Shown here: one piece after another, positions 26,088 to 35,078 of the stretch | How the letters are laid out: each line of letters begins with the position of its first letter | Position numbering within the stretch: position 1 is the first letter of the stretch | Source: an uncultured Clostridia bacterium | GTDB taxonomy: Bacteria > Bacillota > Clostridia > Christensenellales > Aristaeellaceae | Assembly (NCBI GenBank): GCA_934621505.1 | Contig: CAKTUU010000009.1 | Location: 1-64,000 of the forward strand | DNA length: 64,000 nucleotides | Direction: 5' to 3' | The notes under the pieces: model-generated | The model's input: the letters and a program-made list of their open reading frames with translations, nothing else | Database searches by the model: none | Told to the model about the DNA's origin: nothing | Program-made: the position numbers and the translations under genes

Positions 26088-27437
26088 TTATGGTTTTGAC
26101 AGTACCGCCACGTTTTCCACGCCGCCCGCGTAGCAGAACATGTCCACCGGCTGACAGCGCTCCATGCGGTAGCCGCCGTCGCACAGCAGCTTGATGTCCC
26201 GGGCCTGGGTGGGCACATGGCAGCTGACATACACCACCCGGCGCGGCCGGGCGGCCAGCACCGCCTGAATCACCGGCGGCTCCACGCCCTTGCGGGGAGG
26301 GTCCAGCACCACCACATCCGGGCAAAGGCCGTCCGTCACCAGCTTGGGCAGCAGGTCCTCCACGGCCGCTGTGTAAAAAACAGCGTTTGTGATGCCGTTG
26401 GCGGCGGCGTTGCGGCGGGCCCCCTCTATGGCCTGGGGCACAATTTCAATGCCTACCACTTGTTTGCATTTTTGGGCCATGCAAAGGGAAATGGTGCCCG
26501 CCCCGGCATAGGCGTCCACCACGGTGTCGGCAGGCCGCAAACAGGCAAAGTCGATGGCGGTCTGGTATAGCCGCTGGGTTTGGGCGGGGTTTACCTGAAA
26601 AAAGGACAGGGGAAAAATTTCAAACTGAAGCCCAAGCAGGGTTTCACAAATCGCGTCCCGGCCATACAGCTTTCGGCTGGTTTTGCCCAGAATTACATTG
26701 TTGCGGGCGCTGTTGACGCTGATGTGCAGGGAGCAAAAGCCGGGGGCTTGCTGCTTCAGCAGGTCGATCAGCGTCTCCGGGTCCGGCAGCGCGTCCCGGG
26801 TCAGGCACAGCACCACCATAATATCGCCCGCACGGTTGGTGCGCACCACCACATGGCGCAGCAGCCCCCTGCCGCTTTCCTCCTGATAGGGCGGCACATG
26901 GGCGATTTGAATCCACTGCCTGACGGCGGTCAGCACCCCGTCCAGTCCGGGCATGGCCACGTCGCAATGGCTCACCGGCACAATATCATGGCTGCGGCGG
27001 CGGTAAAAGCCGATCAGCGGTTCGCTGGCGCTGCCGCCCACCGGAAGGGCGGTTTTGTTGCGGCACTGCCAGGGATTTTCCGCGCCCAATACTGGCGGCA
27101 CCATGGGATTTTCCACCCCACCGATGCGCCGCAGGCAATCCTCCACCTGGGCCCGCTTTGCGTCCAGCGTAGCCTGATACCGCATGTGCTGGCCGCTGCA
27201 TCCGCCGCATTTTTCGTACACGGGACAGGCTGGCCGCACCCGGTCCGGGCTGGGGTTCACTATCCCCATCAGGCGGCCAAAGGCGTAGCGGGGCTGGGTT
27301 TTTACGCACAGCGCATCCACCGTTTCGCCGGGCAGGGCCCCGGGTACAAACACCGCCATGCCCTCATGGGTGCATACGCCCTCCAGCTCGCTGCCCAGAC
27401 GGTCGCAGCGCAGGGTGTAGCGTTGGTTTTTCTGCAT
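26088..27437 (-). CDS. rlmD: 23S rRNA (uracil-5-)-methyltransferase, RlmD/RumA family
   Basis: A 449-residue SAM-dependent methyltransferase that forms 5-methyluridine in 23S rRNA. It has an N-terminal TRAM-like domain, cysteine cluster CPVYEKCGGCSGQHM for [4Fe-4S], VVDAYAGAGTISLCMA (SAM motif), DPPRKGVEPP and the nucleophile motif VYVSCHVPTQARD. The usual SCNP is SCHV here, an unusual change beside the catalytic Cys. It is the RlmCD type known in Firmicutes. The ATG at 27437 overlaps the aroC stop by 1 nt (TGATG). Confidence 0.93.
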   Translation of the reverse strand: MQKNQRYTLRCDRLGSELEGVCTHEGMAVFVPGALPGETVDALCVKTQPRYAFGRLMGIVNPSPDRVRPACPVYEKCGGCSGQHMRYQATLDAKRAQVEDCLRRIGGVENPMVPPVLGAENPWQCRNKTALPVGGSASEPLIGFYRRRSHDIVPVSHCDVAMPGLDGVLTAVRQWIQIAHVPPYQEESGRGLLRHVVVRTNRAGDIMVVLCLTRDALPDPETLIDLLKQQAPGFCSLHISVNSARNNVILGKTSRKLYGRDAICETLLGLQFEIFPLSFFQVNPAQTQRLYQTAIDFACLRPADTVVDAYAGAGTISLCMAQKCKQVVGIEIVPQAIEGARRNAAANGITNAVFYTAAVEDLLPKLVTDGLCPDVVVLDPPRKGVEPPVIQAVLAARPRRVVYVSCHVPTQARDIKLLCDGGYRMERCQPVDMFCYAGGVENVAVLSKP

Positions 27438-28546
27438 CAATCTTCCTCCACCGGGCTTAGGGCCCGTCTTTCCAACCACAAATCCAACAGGGCGATGGCA
27501 ACGGCGCTTTCCACCACCGGCACGGCCCGGATGGCCACGCAGGGGTCATGGCGGCCCTTTACCGTCAGGCTGGCGGCCTGCCCGGCGCTGAGGGACACGG
27601 TTTGCTGCGTCAGGCTGATGGAGGGCGTAGGCCGAAAAGCGGCCCGCACCAGAATGGGCATGCCGTCGGTGATGCCGCCCAGCAGACCGCCCGCATTGTT
27701 GGTGGCGGTGCGAACACGCCCGTTTGAGAGCACATAGGGGTCGTTATACTGGCTGCCCCGCATTTGGGCGGCGGCAAAGCCCGCGCCAAACTCCACGCCC
27801 TTTACGGCGGGAATGCTGTATAGCTGCGCGGCCATAACGGCCTCCACGCCGTCAAAAAACGGCGCGCCCAGACCGGCTGGCAGCCCGTCCGCCACACATT
27901 CCACCACGCCTCCCAGGGAATCGCCGGCAGCCCGGGCCTGCAAAATGGCCTGCTCCATGGCCTTGCCCGAGGCTTCGTCCAGCGTGGGCACAGCCCGAAG
28001 GCGGCAGGCTTCCAGGGCGGCCATATCCGGCTGCACAGGGTCTACGCTGCCTGCGTCGTTCACCGGTCCCACACTGGCGATATGGGCAGCAATTCGCATT
28101 CCCTGAGCTTGCAAAAGCTGCATGGCAGCGCCGCCTGCGAAAGCGTAGGGCAGGGTCAGCCGTCCGCTGTGGTGGCCGCTGCCCCGCAAGTCGTCATAGC
28201 CCGCGCTGCGGGCCAGCGCAGGAAAATCCGCATGGCCGGGCCGGGGGCGGTCGGGCAGGAAGCCGTAATCGGCGCTGTGGGTATCCGCGTTTTCAAAAAG
28301 GGCGGTCAGGGGGTAACCGGTGGTATAGCCCTCTGGGGAAAGCCCGCTGAGGATGCGGGGCAGGTCCGTTTCCCGGCGGCCTGTAGCAATGGCGCTGCGG
28401 GCGGCACGGCGCTGTAAAAAGACGTTCAATTCATCCAAATCCAGCCTGAAGCCCGCGGGCAGTCCGTCCAGAGTAACGCCCACCGCCGGGCCGTGGCTTT
28501 CGCCAAAGATTTGAACCTGATAAAAGCGTCCCATACGGCTGCTCAT
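27437..28546 (-). CDS. aroC: chorismate synthase
   Basis: A 369-residue chorismate synthase, the last shikimate-pathway step (EPSP to chorismate, needing reduced FMN). Signatures are IFGESHGPAVGV, ATGRRETDLPRILSG, GSGHHSGRLTLP and TATNNAGGLLGGITDG. Start ATG 28546 (MSSRMGRF) has GGAGGAATTGCCAA upstream; the ATG at 28534 is a weaker option. It overlaps the aroA stop (ATGA) and the rlmD start, so the three genes are coupled. AroA feeds EPSP to it directly. Confidence 0.95.
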   Translation of the reverse strand: MSSRMGRFYQVQIFGESHGPAVGVTLDGLPAGFRLDLDELNVFLQRRAARSAIATGRRETDLPRILSGLSPEGYTTGYPLTALFENADTHSADYGFLPDRPRPGHADFPALARSAGYDDLRGSGHHSGRLTLPYAFAGGAAMQLLQAQGMRIAAHIASVGPVNDAGSVDPVQPDMAALEACRLRAVPTLDEASGKAMEQAILQARAAGDSLGGVVECVADGLPAGLGAPFFDGVEAVMAAQLYSIPAVKGVEFGAGFAAAQMRGSQYNDPYVLSNGRVRTATNNAGGLLGGITDGMPILVRAAFRPTPSISLTQQTVSLSAGQAASLTVKGRHDPCVAIRAVPVVESAVAIALLDLWLERRALSPVEED

Positions 28547-29874
28547 TTGGCAATTCCTCCTAAGGCGCGATAGGTATCCCAAAAGGCGGGCCAGGATTTG
28601 CTGACGCTTTCCCAGCCGGTCAGGGTAATGGGCTGGTCGCACAGCAGGGCCGCCGCGGCGACAAACATGGCCATCCGGTGGTCGCCCCGGGCGTCAGCCT
28701 GAAAGCCGCCCCGCAGCCTGGCGGGGCCGTGAATGGTCAGCACATGCTGATCGTCCGAAAGGTCCGTGGTTACCCCCAGCTGTCCCAGCAGGTCCCGGGT
28801 AGTGGCCAGCCGGTCGCATTCCTTGGCCCGAAGGCGGCTGACCCCCGTCAGCACGCAGTCCCCGCGAGCCTGAGTGCAGGTCAGGGCCAGAATGGGGGCC
28901 AGATCGGGAATGGAGGTACAGTCAATGGTTACGGGCATCAGACCGGCATGGGAGGGGCTGACGGCGTATAGTTCTCCATGGGTCAGGTAGAGCCGCATCC
29001 CCATGCGGCGCAGAATATCCAGCACGCCCGCGTCGCCCTGGGCATGAGGATCGTCCAGCGCCATGTTTTGCAGCATGATGCCGCCGCCCATGGCGTTAAC
29101 GCACAAAAATACCGCCGCCTGAGACCAGTCCGCGGGCATGGTCATGGCGGAAGCGCCGGAGCAGGCCGATGGCGTAAGAGCAAAAACGCCTTCCTGCCGT
29201 TCCTGAATCTCCAGCCCCATCTCTCGCAGATAACTCAGGGTTAAATCCAAATAAGGCCGGCTGACAATGGGGCCGGTGACGGTCAGGGTGGAAGGAGCGG
29301 GCTGGCCGTTTTCATTCGTGGCATGGGACAGAGCCAGCAGCATGCCGGAGGCAAATTGGCTGGACAGGCTGCCGTCCACCTGATAATCCCCCGCGGGCAT
29401 GAAGCCTTCCAGATGCAGGGCGGCAAAGCCGTCCGCCGTATCGGGCAGGCGTTTGAGGACTGCCCCCAGACGCGCCAGCAGCGGGTCAAAGGCGTCTAAA
29501 GGGCGGCGGGCCAGGCCCTGTTCCAGGGTAAAGGTCACCGGCTGCCCTTTGGCCAAAAACACGGGAATCAGCATGCGCAGGCTGGAAGCGGAGGCGTAGA
29601 CGTGACAGTGGGCCGTGGGCGCGTTGCTTCTGCGGCCAGCCGGGGCGGGGGTGACCAGAATGGCGTTTTCCTCCAACCGGACGCTGGCTCCCAACGCGGT
29701 AATGCCATTCAGGGTGGCCCGAATATCATCGCACAGGGGAAAGGAGAAGCCCATCAGGCGGCAGGGCCGGGTTGACAAAGCGGCGGAGATCAGCGCCCGG
29801 TGAACGGCGCTTTTGGAGGGAGGCACCTGGGCGCTGCCGCAAAGGCGGGCGCGGGAAAGGGTGAGGGCTGGCAT
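28543..29874 (-). CDS. aroA: EPSP synthase (3-phosphoshikimate 1-carboxyvinyltransferase)
   Basis: A 443-residue EPSP synthase joining shikimate-3-phosphate and PEP. It has the N-terminal QVPPSKSAVHRALI, GDYQVDGSLSSQF, the loop RAKECDRL and RGDHRMAM near the end. The start at 29874 (MPALTLSR) follows GGAGGATTCGCGCC. The frame continues open upstream into the repeat at 29956, which adds a spurious extension and is rejected. First gene of aroA-aroC-rlmD; chorismate also leads to tyrosine, whose charging genes lie at 47142-49848. Confidence 0.95.
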   Translation of the reverse strand: MPALTLSRARLCGSAQVPPSKSAVHRALISAALSTRPCRLMGFSFPLCDDIRATLNGITALGASVRLEENAILVTPAPAGRRSNAPTAHCHVYASASSLRMLIPVFLAKGQPVTFTLEQGLARRPLDAFDPLLARLGAVLKRLPDTADGFAALHLEGFMPAGDYQVDGSLSSQFASGMLLALSHATNENGQPAPSTLTVTGPIVSRPYLDLTLSYLREMGLEIQERQEGVFALTPSACSGASAMTMPADWSQAAVFLCVNAMGGGIMLQNMALDDPHAQGDAGVLDILRRMGMRLYLTHGELYAVSPSHAGLMPVTIDCTSIPDLAPILALTCTQARGDCVLTGVSRLRAKECDRLATTRDLLGQLGVTTDLSDDQHVLTIHGPARLRGGFQADARGDHRMAMFVAAAALLCDQPITLTGWESVSKSWPAFWDTYRALGGIAK

Positions 29875-29955
29875 GGCGCGAATCCTCCTGCAAAACAAAA
29901 ATAAGGCGAATGAAGTGGCACAAAATCTTTCGAAAGCCCGCCTGACGGCGGTCTT

Positions 29956-30012
29956 CAGACTGTCGAAAGACCCTTTTCGGGGAGTTGTCAGAGGGGCCGC
30001 AGCCTCTCTGAC
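29956..30012. repeat. interspersed repeat, module 1 (copy B)
   Basis: 57 nt almost identical (55/57 by eye) to 9353-9409, upstream of aroA. It lies between the candidate aroA promoter at 30041 and the gene, so it is transcribed in the aroA leader and can form the GTCAGAG...CTCTGAC hairpin. Confidence 0.85.
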
Positions 30013-30040
30013 AGCTTCCCGGAGAGGGCTTTTCTGTTTG

Positions 30041-30046
30041 ATTATA
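30041..30046 (-). promoter_or_regulatory. candidate -10 of the aro operon
   Basis: Minus-strand TATAAT preceded by TATGC (extended -10). No convincing -35 at 17 nt, so the extended -10 would carry the promoter. Confidence 0.5.
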
Positions 30047-30101
30047 GCATACCCATTGCAAAAAACAACGCAAGATGCAGGGAAAATGTGCAAGATAACA
30101 G

Positions 30102-30135
30102 AAAAATCCAGCCCGGCAAAACCGGACTGGATTTT
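30102..30135 (-). terminator. intrinsic terminator of rpsU
   Basis: AAAAATCCAGCCCGG and CCGGACTGGATTTTT (one C/A mismatch) form a stem with loop CAAAA, ending in a T-run on the minus strand after the rpsU stop. Confidence 0.82.
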
Positions 30136-30150
30136 TGGACTGCGTATGAA

Positions 30151-30324
30151 TCAGTACTTGCGCTTGCGTGCAGCCTCAGCTTTCTTTTTACGTTTCACGC
30201 TGGGCTTTTCATAATGCTCACGCTTGCGAGCCTCTGCCAAAACACCTGTGCGAGCACATTGACGTTTGAACCGCTTCAGAGCGCTTTCCAGGGATTCGTT
30301 TTCGCGGATGCGTACCTCGGACAC
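30151..30324 (-). CDS. rpsU: small ribosomal subunit protein bS21
   Basis: A 57-residue, very basic protein of the 30S subunit that helps mRNA binding. It reads [18 protein letters not shown] after the start and ends [14 protein letters not shown]; the [13 protein letters not shown] part is diagnostic. The start codon is GTG at 30324-30322, 6-7 nt from GAGGGGAGGG (30331-30340). It has its own consensus promoter (30397-30425) and terminator (30102-30135). The plus-strand open frames over it are antisense shadows. Confidence 0.95.
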   Translation of the reverse strand: MSEVRIRENESLESALKRFKRQCARTGVLAEARKREHYEKPSVKRKKKAEAARKRKY

Positions 30325-30396
30325 TGTTATCCCTCCCCTCGCTCATATCGCCTTGCCGCAAATGGAGCCATTCGGACACATAGCGGACATATACAT

Positions 30397-30425
30397 ATTA
30401 TAGCGCCGTTCCATGTCCGCGTCAA
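30397..30425 (-). promoter_or_regulatory. sigma-A promoter of rpsU
   Basis: Minus-strand TTGACG (30420-30425), 17-nt spacer, TATAAT (30397-30402): a near-perfect consensus, as expected for a ribosomal protein gene. Confidence 0.85.
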
Positions 30426-30491
30426 CCATGAATTTGGTTTTCCAGGTGGAAAATTGCGCAAATCCGACGCGAAATTGTAACAAACGCCGGG

Positions 30492-30836
30492 TCAGGCCAT
30501 GCGCTCGGCCAGCTTTTCCCCGCCCAGCACATGGTAATGCATGTGCTTAACGGTTTGGCAGGCGTTTTCACCGCAATTGTTCACAATGCGGTAGCCGTCC
30601 CTGGTCAGGCCCTCCATTTCTGCCACTTTGGCGCAGGTGCGCAGACAGGCGGCCAGCTCGTGATCGGTCAGTTCCTCATGGTGGGCCACGTCTGGAATGT
30701 GCTTTTTACTGACCACCAGCACATGGGTAGGGGCCTGGGGATTGATATCCCGGAAGGCGTAGGTATCCTCGTCCTCATACACCTTGGCGGAGGGAATTTC
30801 TCCCGCGATGATTTTACAGAACAGACAATCCTGCAT
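30492..30836 (-). CDS. HIT-family nucleotide hydrolase (HinT-like)
   Basis: A 114-residue histidine-triad protein that hydrolyses purine nucleoside phosphoramidates or aminoacyl-AMP. The triad is HMHYHVLGG near the end, with CLFCKIIAGEIPS at the start and INPQAPTHVLVV in the middle; length is usual. GAGG lies upstream of the ATG at 30836. It is 28 nt downstream of the mtaB stop and probably the last gene of that operon; rpsU has its own promoter. Confidence 0.94.
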   Translation of the reverse strand: MQDCLFCKIIAGEIPSAKVYEDEDTYAFRDINPQAPTHVLVVSKKHIPDVAHHEELTDHELAACLRTCAKVAEMEGLTRDGYRIVNNCGENACQTVKHMHYHVLGGEKLAERMA

Positions 30837-30863
30837 GAAACATGCCTCGCTTTCGCAACAATG

Positions 30864-32162
30864 TTACTGAAATGATTCCACAACCACGCCGGCCATTCCT
30901 TCCGGTGTGACGGCGGTTAATTGTACCGGGGCGATCTGCCCGCTTTGACCGTCCTGAACCCGTACCTGAATGTATTCCGGCGTATAGCCCAGCATCTGAC
31001 CCTCCCGGGTGCGCTCCTCCAGCAGCACAGGCACGGTTTGACCCAAAAAATCTTCGTGATACTGCCGGGCCAGTTTGTCCCCCAGGGCGATCAGCCGTTT
31101 CACCCGGTCCGCCTTGACGCTTTCGGGAACCTGCTCCGGCATGGAGGCCGCCGGGGTACCCTCCCGGGGGCTGAAGGGGAACACATGCAGCCGGGCAAAG
31201 CCCACGGTTTGGCAAAAGTCCAGCGTCTGCTGAAACTCCGCCTCCGTTTCGCCGGGAAAACCCACAATCACATCGGTGGTAAAGGCGGCGGTGGGGAAGG
31301 CCTGACGGATGCGCTGCACCGCCGCCAGAAACTGGGCGGTGTTATAGCCCCGCTTCATTCGGGCCAGCATGGTATCACTGCCGCTTTGCAGCGCCAGATG
31401 AAACTGGGGACAGACCTGGGGCAATCTGGCGATTTCGTCCACAAAGGACTGGCTGGCTACCCGGGGTTCCAGAGACCCCAGACGCACCCGGGAAATGCCG
31501 GGCACACAGGCCTGCCGGATGGCCTGGGCCAGACTGGGCCGCCCGGGCAGATCGCGGCCATAGCTGGTCAGGTGAATGCCGGTCAGCACCAATTCCTGAA
31601 AACCGGCCCTGGCCAGATTTTCCGCCTCGGTATGGATGTCCTCCAGAACACGGGAGCGAATGGTGCCCCGCACCGAAGGAATGATGCAGTAGGTGCAGCG
31701 GTTGTCGCAGCCCTCCTGAATTTTCATCACGGCCCGGGTGTAGCCCTCGTGGTTGTGAATGGTCAGCGGCTCAAAGGGAATGTGCTCCACCCCGTCCACC
31801 GCCACGATTTGCGTATCCTTTTCCAGCGCTTCTTCCAGCAGGTCCACCACACGGGCACGGTGCTGGGTGCCCAGAATCAGGCGCGCGCCGGTGGAACGCA
31901 GGCCGTCGCCCATGCGCTGGGCCAGACAGCCGGTCACCACCAGCGCCGCGCCGGGGTTGCGCCGTGCGCAGCGGCGAATCAGCTGCAGGCTTTTTTTATC
32001 CCCGGTGCCGGTAACGGTGCAGGTATTTACCACATACACATCCGCCATTTCGCCGGGATGGGCCGCCCGGTAGCCGCGGCTTTCAAATTGCTCCAGCATG
32101 GCCTGGCTGTCGTACTGGTTTACCTTGCAGCCCAGGGTCACAAAGGAAACGGTTTTTTTCAT
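30864..32162 (-). CDS. mtaB: tRNA t6A37 methylthiotransferase MtaB
   Basis: A 432-residue radical SAM enzyme that adds a methylthio group to t6A at tRNA position 37. The N-terminal MTTase domain has cysteines in TLGCKVNQYDS, NTCTVT and VTGCLAQ; the radical SAM motif is GCDNRCTYC; a C-terminal TRAM domain follows. TLGCKVNQ places it in the MtaB rather than MiaB branch. ATG at 32162 with GAGGAAAA upstream. It sits 12 nt after rsmE. Confidence 0.94.
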   Translation of the reverse strand: MKKTVSFVTLGCKVNQYDSQAMLEQFESRGYRAAHPGEMADVYVVNTCTVTGTGDKKSLQLIRRCARRNPGAALVVTGCLAQRMGDGLRSTGARLILGTQHRARVVDLLEEALEKDTQIVAVDGVEHIPFEPLTIHNHEGYTRAVMKIQEGCDNRCTYCIIPSVRGTIRSRVLEDIHTEAENLARAGFQELVLTGIHLTSYGRDLPGRPSLAQAIRQACVPGISRVRLGSLEPRVASQSFVDEIARLPQVCPQFHLALQSGSDTMLARMKRGYNTAQFLAAVQRIRQAFPTAAFTTDVIVGFPGETEAEFQQTLDFCQTVGFARLHVFPFSPREGTPAASMPEQVPESVKADRVKRLIALGDKLARQYHEDFLGQTVPVLLEERTREGQMLGYTPEYIQVRVQDGQSGQIAPVQLTAVTPEGMAGVVVESFQ

Positions 32163-32173
32163 GATGTTTTTCC

Positions 32174-32929
32174 TCACATTTCGCCCAATGCGGTCCATAA
32201 TACGCTCAGGGCGCACAGCCCTGCGGTTTCAGTACGCAGAATCCGCCTGCCAAGGGTGACGCTGACGGCCCCCAGCTGGCGCAGCCTTTGCCATTCGCCC
32301 TGGCTGATGCCGCCCTCCGGGCCGATGACAATCATCACCCGTTGGGGCTGGCCGTTTTGGACGGCGTAGTTCCGTACCGCCTGGGACAGGGGCAGGGAAT
32401 GTTCTTCCTCCCAGGCCACCAGCACCAGATCGAAGGGCTGACGCTCCATGGCCTGCAGGGCTTTGTCAAAGGACATGGCGGCAGCCACGTCCGGCACATG
32501 AGCCCGGCCGCTCTGCTTGGCGGCTTCCAGAGCGATGCGCTGCAGCCGGTCCCGCTTTTTTTCGTCCCGGCCCGCTTTATCCATGCGGGCGACGCTGCGC
32601 TCCATTTCCACAGGCCACAGGCTATGCATGCCCAGCTCCGTCCCCTTCTGGACGATCAGTTCCAGCTTATCCGCCTTGGGCAGCCCCTGAAACAGCACCG
32701 CCTGACAGGGCGCCTCCGGGCTGTCGCACAGGGATTGAACCCGCACAGTGGAGGCTTTTTCATCCACCGTGTCCAGCACGGCGGCCCACAGGTTCTGCCC
32801 GTCAAGCAGGCGCACTTCCTCACCGGGGCGCAGGCGCAGCACCCGGGCCGCGTGGGCGCTTTCTTCTTTGGACAGGGTTACCGTCACGCCGGGGCGCTGG
32901 ATAGGCTGATCCACATAAAACCGATGCAT
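32174..32929 (-). CDS. rsmE: 16S rRNA (uracil1498-N3)-methyltransferase RsmE
   Basis: A 251-residue SPOUT methyltransferase for 16S rRNA U1498. Diagnostic motifs are MHRFYV at the N-terminus, VIGPEGGISQGEW and LGRRILRTETAGLCAL near the C-terminus. Its ATG overlaps the prmA stop (TGATG), the common prmA-rsmE coupling next to dnaJ in Firmicutes. Confidence 0.95.
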   Translation of the reverse strand: MHRFYVDQPIQRPGVTVTLSKEESAHAARVLRLRPGEEVRLLDGQNLWAAVLDTVDEKASTVRVQSLCDSPEAPCQAVLFQGLPKADKLELIVQKGTELGMHSLWPVEMERSVARMDKAGRDEKKRDRLQRIALEAAKQSGRAHVPDVAAAMSFDKALQAMERQPFDLVLVAWEEEHSLPLSQAVRNYAVQNGQPQRVMIVIGPEGGISQGEWQRLRQLGAVSVTLGRRILRTETAGLCALSVLWTALGEM

Positions 32930-33879
32930 CAGGCGGCCTCGTTTCGCAGACACAGGGCCACCCATTCGCCCTTTTCAATCCGGTCCGCCACAGCATAGCC
33001 CGCGGCCCTGGCCGCGTCCAGCACGTCCTGCTCCCGCTCCCGGATGATGCCGGAGCAGATCAGCAGGCCGCCTTTTTCCAAATGACGGGTCAAGGGCCCG
33101 GCCAGCATGCAGATGGCGTCCGCCACAATGTTGGCTACCGCCAGCTCACAGGGCATGGCCTCGCTTTTGCACAGGTCGCCAACCACCACCCGCACAGCGT
33201 CCTGCACCCCGTTCAGCGCCACGTTTTCCCGGGCTACCTTTACCGCGTCCGGGTCGATGTCGATGGCCAGCACGTTTTCAGCGCCCAGGCGGGCTGCCGC
33301 AATGGCCAGAATGCCGCTGCCAGTGCCCACGTCCATGACCCGCATGCCGTCCTGATAGTATTTTTCCAGCAGCTGCATACACATGTTGGTGGTTTCATGG
33401 GTGCCGGTGCCAAAGGCCATGCCGGGGTCCAGTTCAATAACCAGATCCTCCGGCTGAGGGGTATAGGCCTCCCAGGTGGGCTTTACCACCAGATGGGTGC
33501 CGATACGGAAAGGCTTGTAATACTTCTTCCAGTTTTCCGACCAGTCCTCGTCCGCCACGTTTTGCATATCCAGCGTCAGCGAACCCAGATCAATGCCAAA
33601 ATCAGCGGCTTTTAATTCGCCAAGGCGCTGCTGCACACGGGACAGCACATCGTGGGTATGCTCGTTCAGCTCAAACCAGCCTTTTACCAGCACATCCTGT
33701 GGCATCTCCTCGACCATTTTGGGGTCGTACAGTTCCCAATAGACCCCGGCCTTACGGGGATCGGGCACGTCGGCCCGGTCTACAATCTCGGTCCCGGCCG
33801 CGCCCAGCTGCATCAGTTCGTCGCTGATGATATCGCTGCCCGGGGTGGTGGTATGGACGATGGCTTCACACCATTGCAT
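32929..33879 (-). CDS. prmA: ribosomal protein L11 methyltransferase
   Basis: A 316-residue SAM-dependent enzyme that methylates L11. Motifs: ELDPGMAFGTGTHETT, then the SAM site VMDVGTGSGILAIAAARLGA and VANIVAD. The ATG at 33879 (MQWCEAIV) has AAGGAGG upstream; an upstream open extension is rejected. It follows dnaJ after a strong stem-loop without a T-run, so it may be read through from the heat-shock operon. Confidence 0.95.
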   Translation of the reverse strand: MQWCEAIVHTTTPGSDIISDELMQLGAAGTEIVDRADVPDPRKAGVYWELYDPKMVEEMPQDVLVKGWFELNEHTHDVLSRVQQRLGELKAADFGIDLGSLTLDMQNVADEDWSENWKKYYKPFRIGTHLVVKPTWEAYTPQPEDLVIELDPGMAFGTGTHETTNMCMQLLEKYYQDGMRVMDVGTGSGILAIAAARLGAENVLAIDIDPDAVKVARENVALNGVQDAVRVVVGDLCKSEAMPCELAVANIVADAICMLAGPLTRHLEKGGLLICSGIIREREQDVLDAARAAGYAVADRIEKGEWVALCLRNEAA

Positions 33880-33906
33880 GGATGATTTTCCTCCTTGAAA
33901 CAGCAC

Positions 33907-33942
33907 GAAAGCGTGCGCGGCAAACCGTCGCCGCACGCTTTC
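33907..33942 (-). other. stem-loop between dnaJ and prmA
   Basis: GAAAGCGTGCG (33907-33917) pairs with CGCACGCTTTC (33932-33942). No T-run follows on the minus strand, so it is more likely an mRNA processing or stabilising hairpin than a full terminator. Confidence 0.6.
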
Positions 33943-33950
33943 ATGGGTGT

Positions 33951-35078
33951 TTAGTTATTAAACATTTCCTTCAGCTTATCCGCAAAGGTTTTGCGGCCCT
34001 CGTATTCCTTGCCGCCCATGCTTTGGTCAAACTGACGCAAAATGTCCTTTTGCTTCTCGGTCAGCTTCCTGGGCACTTCCACATGCACCGTCAGGATCAG
34101 ATCGCCCTTTAAGCCGTTGCGCAGGGAAGGAATGCCCTTGCCCTTGATGCGGAACTGGGCGCCGGTCTGCGTGCCTTCGGGAATGCGCTGCTTGACGGGG
34201 CTTTCCAGCGTGGGCACGTCAATTTCCGCGCCCAGGGCCGCCTGGGTGATGGAAATGGGCATATCCAGCAGCAAGTCCCTGCCCTCCCGCTTAAACAGCT
34301 TGTGGGGCTTGACCGAAATGCTGATGTACAAATCACCGGCGGGGCCGCCGCGCAGACCGGGCTCGCCCTCGCCGCGCTTGACCAGATTGGTGCCGTCCTC
34401 AATGCCCGCGGGGATGCGCAGGGTCAGGGTGCGCTTGCGGCGCACATGGCCGGTACCGCTGCAGCTGATGCATTTGTCCTTGACAATTTTGCCCTCGCCA
34501 CGGCAGGTGGGACAGGTGCGAACCGTAACCATGAAACCGTTGCCGGAGCGAACCTGGCCGCTGCCATGGCAGGTGGGGCAGGTTTGAGGCTGGGTGCCGG
34601 GCTTTGCGCCGGTGCCGCCGCAGGCTTCGCAATTTTCATTGCGGAAGAAGTCGATGGTCTTTTCGCAGCCAAAGGCGGCTTCCTCAAAGGTGATGGTGAT
34701 GCGGTGCTGCAAGTCGTTGCCGGGCACGGGACCCGCCCGGCGGCTGGTACCGCCCATGCCGCCCATGCCGCCAAAGAAGGCGTTGAAAATATCGTCCATG
34801 CCGCCCATGCCGCTGAAATCAAACCCGCCGGCGGCTCCCGCACCGGATCCCATCTGGGGTCCGTCAAAGCCAAACTGGTCATAGCGCTTGCGTTTCTCCG
34901 GATCGCTCAAAACCTCGTTGGCCTCGTTCACCTCACGAAAACGCTCCGCGGCGTCCTTATCATTCGGGTGCAGGTCGGGATGGCATTCCTTTGCCTTTTT
35001 GCGGTACGCGCTTTTGATCTCGGCCTCGGTGGCGTCCTTGCTGACGCCCAGTACCTCATAATAATCGCGCTTCGCCAA
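33951..35078 (-). CDS. dnaJ: chaperone DnaJ
   Basis: A 375-residue type I J-protein that stimulates DnaK. J domain (1-70, HPD in CHPDLHPND), a Gly/Phe-rich linker (about 75-115), four zinc-finger repeats (CEACGGTG, CPTCHGSG, CPTCRGEG, CISCSGTG) and a substrate-binding C-terminal domain. The start codon is TTG at 35078, with GGTGAG close upstream; no ATG gives the conserved AKRDYYEVLG. The TTG start and the 235-nt gap from dnaK may lower its level. Confidence 0.95.
   Translation of the reverse strand: MAKRDYYEVLGVSKDATEAEIKSAYRKKAKECHPDLHPNDKDAAERFREVNEANEVLSDPEKRKRYDQFGFDGPQMGSGAGAAGGFDFSGMGGMDDIFNAFFGGMGGMGGTSRRAGPVPGNDLQHRITITFEEAAFGCEKTIDFFRNENCEACGGTGAKPGTQPQTCPTCHGSGQVRSGNGFMVTVRTCPTCRGEGKIVKDKCISCSGTGHVRRKRTLTLRIPAGIEDGTNLVKRGEGEPGLRGGPAGDLYISISVKPHKLFKREGRDLLLDMPISITQAALGAEIDVPTLESPVKQRIPEGTQTGAQFRIKGKGIPSLRNGLKGDLILTVHVEVPRKLTEKQKDILRQFDQSMGGKEYEGRKTFADKLKEMFNN

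Noticed and set aside
30088..30480. Plus-strand open frame over rpsU
   Set aside because: rpsU is certain on the minus strand with promoter, ribosome site and terminator; this frame is its antisense.
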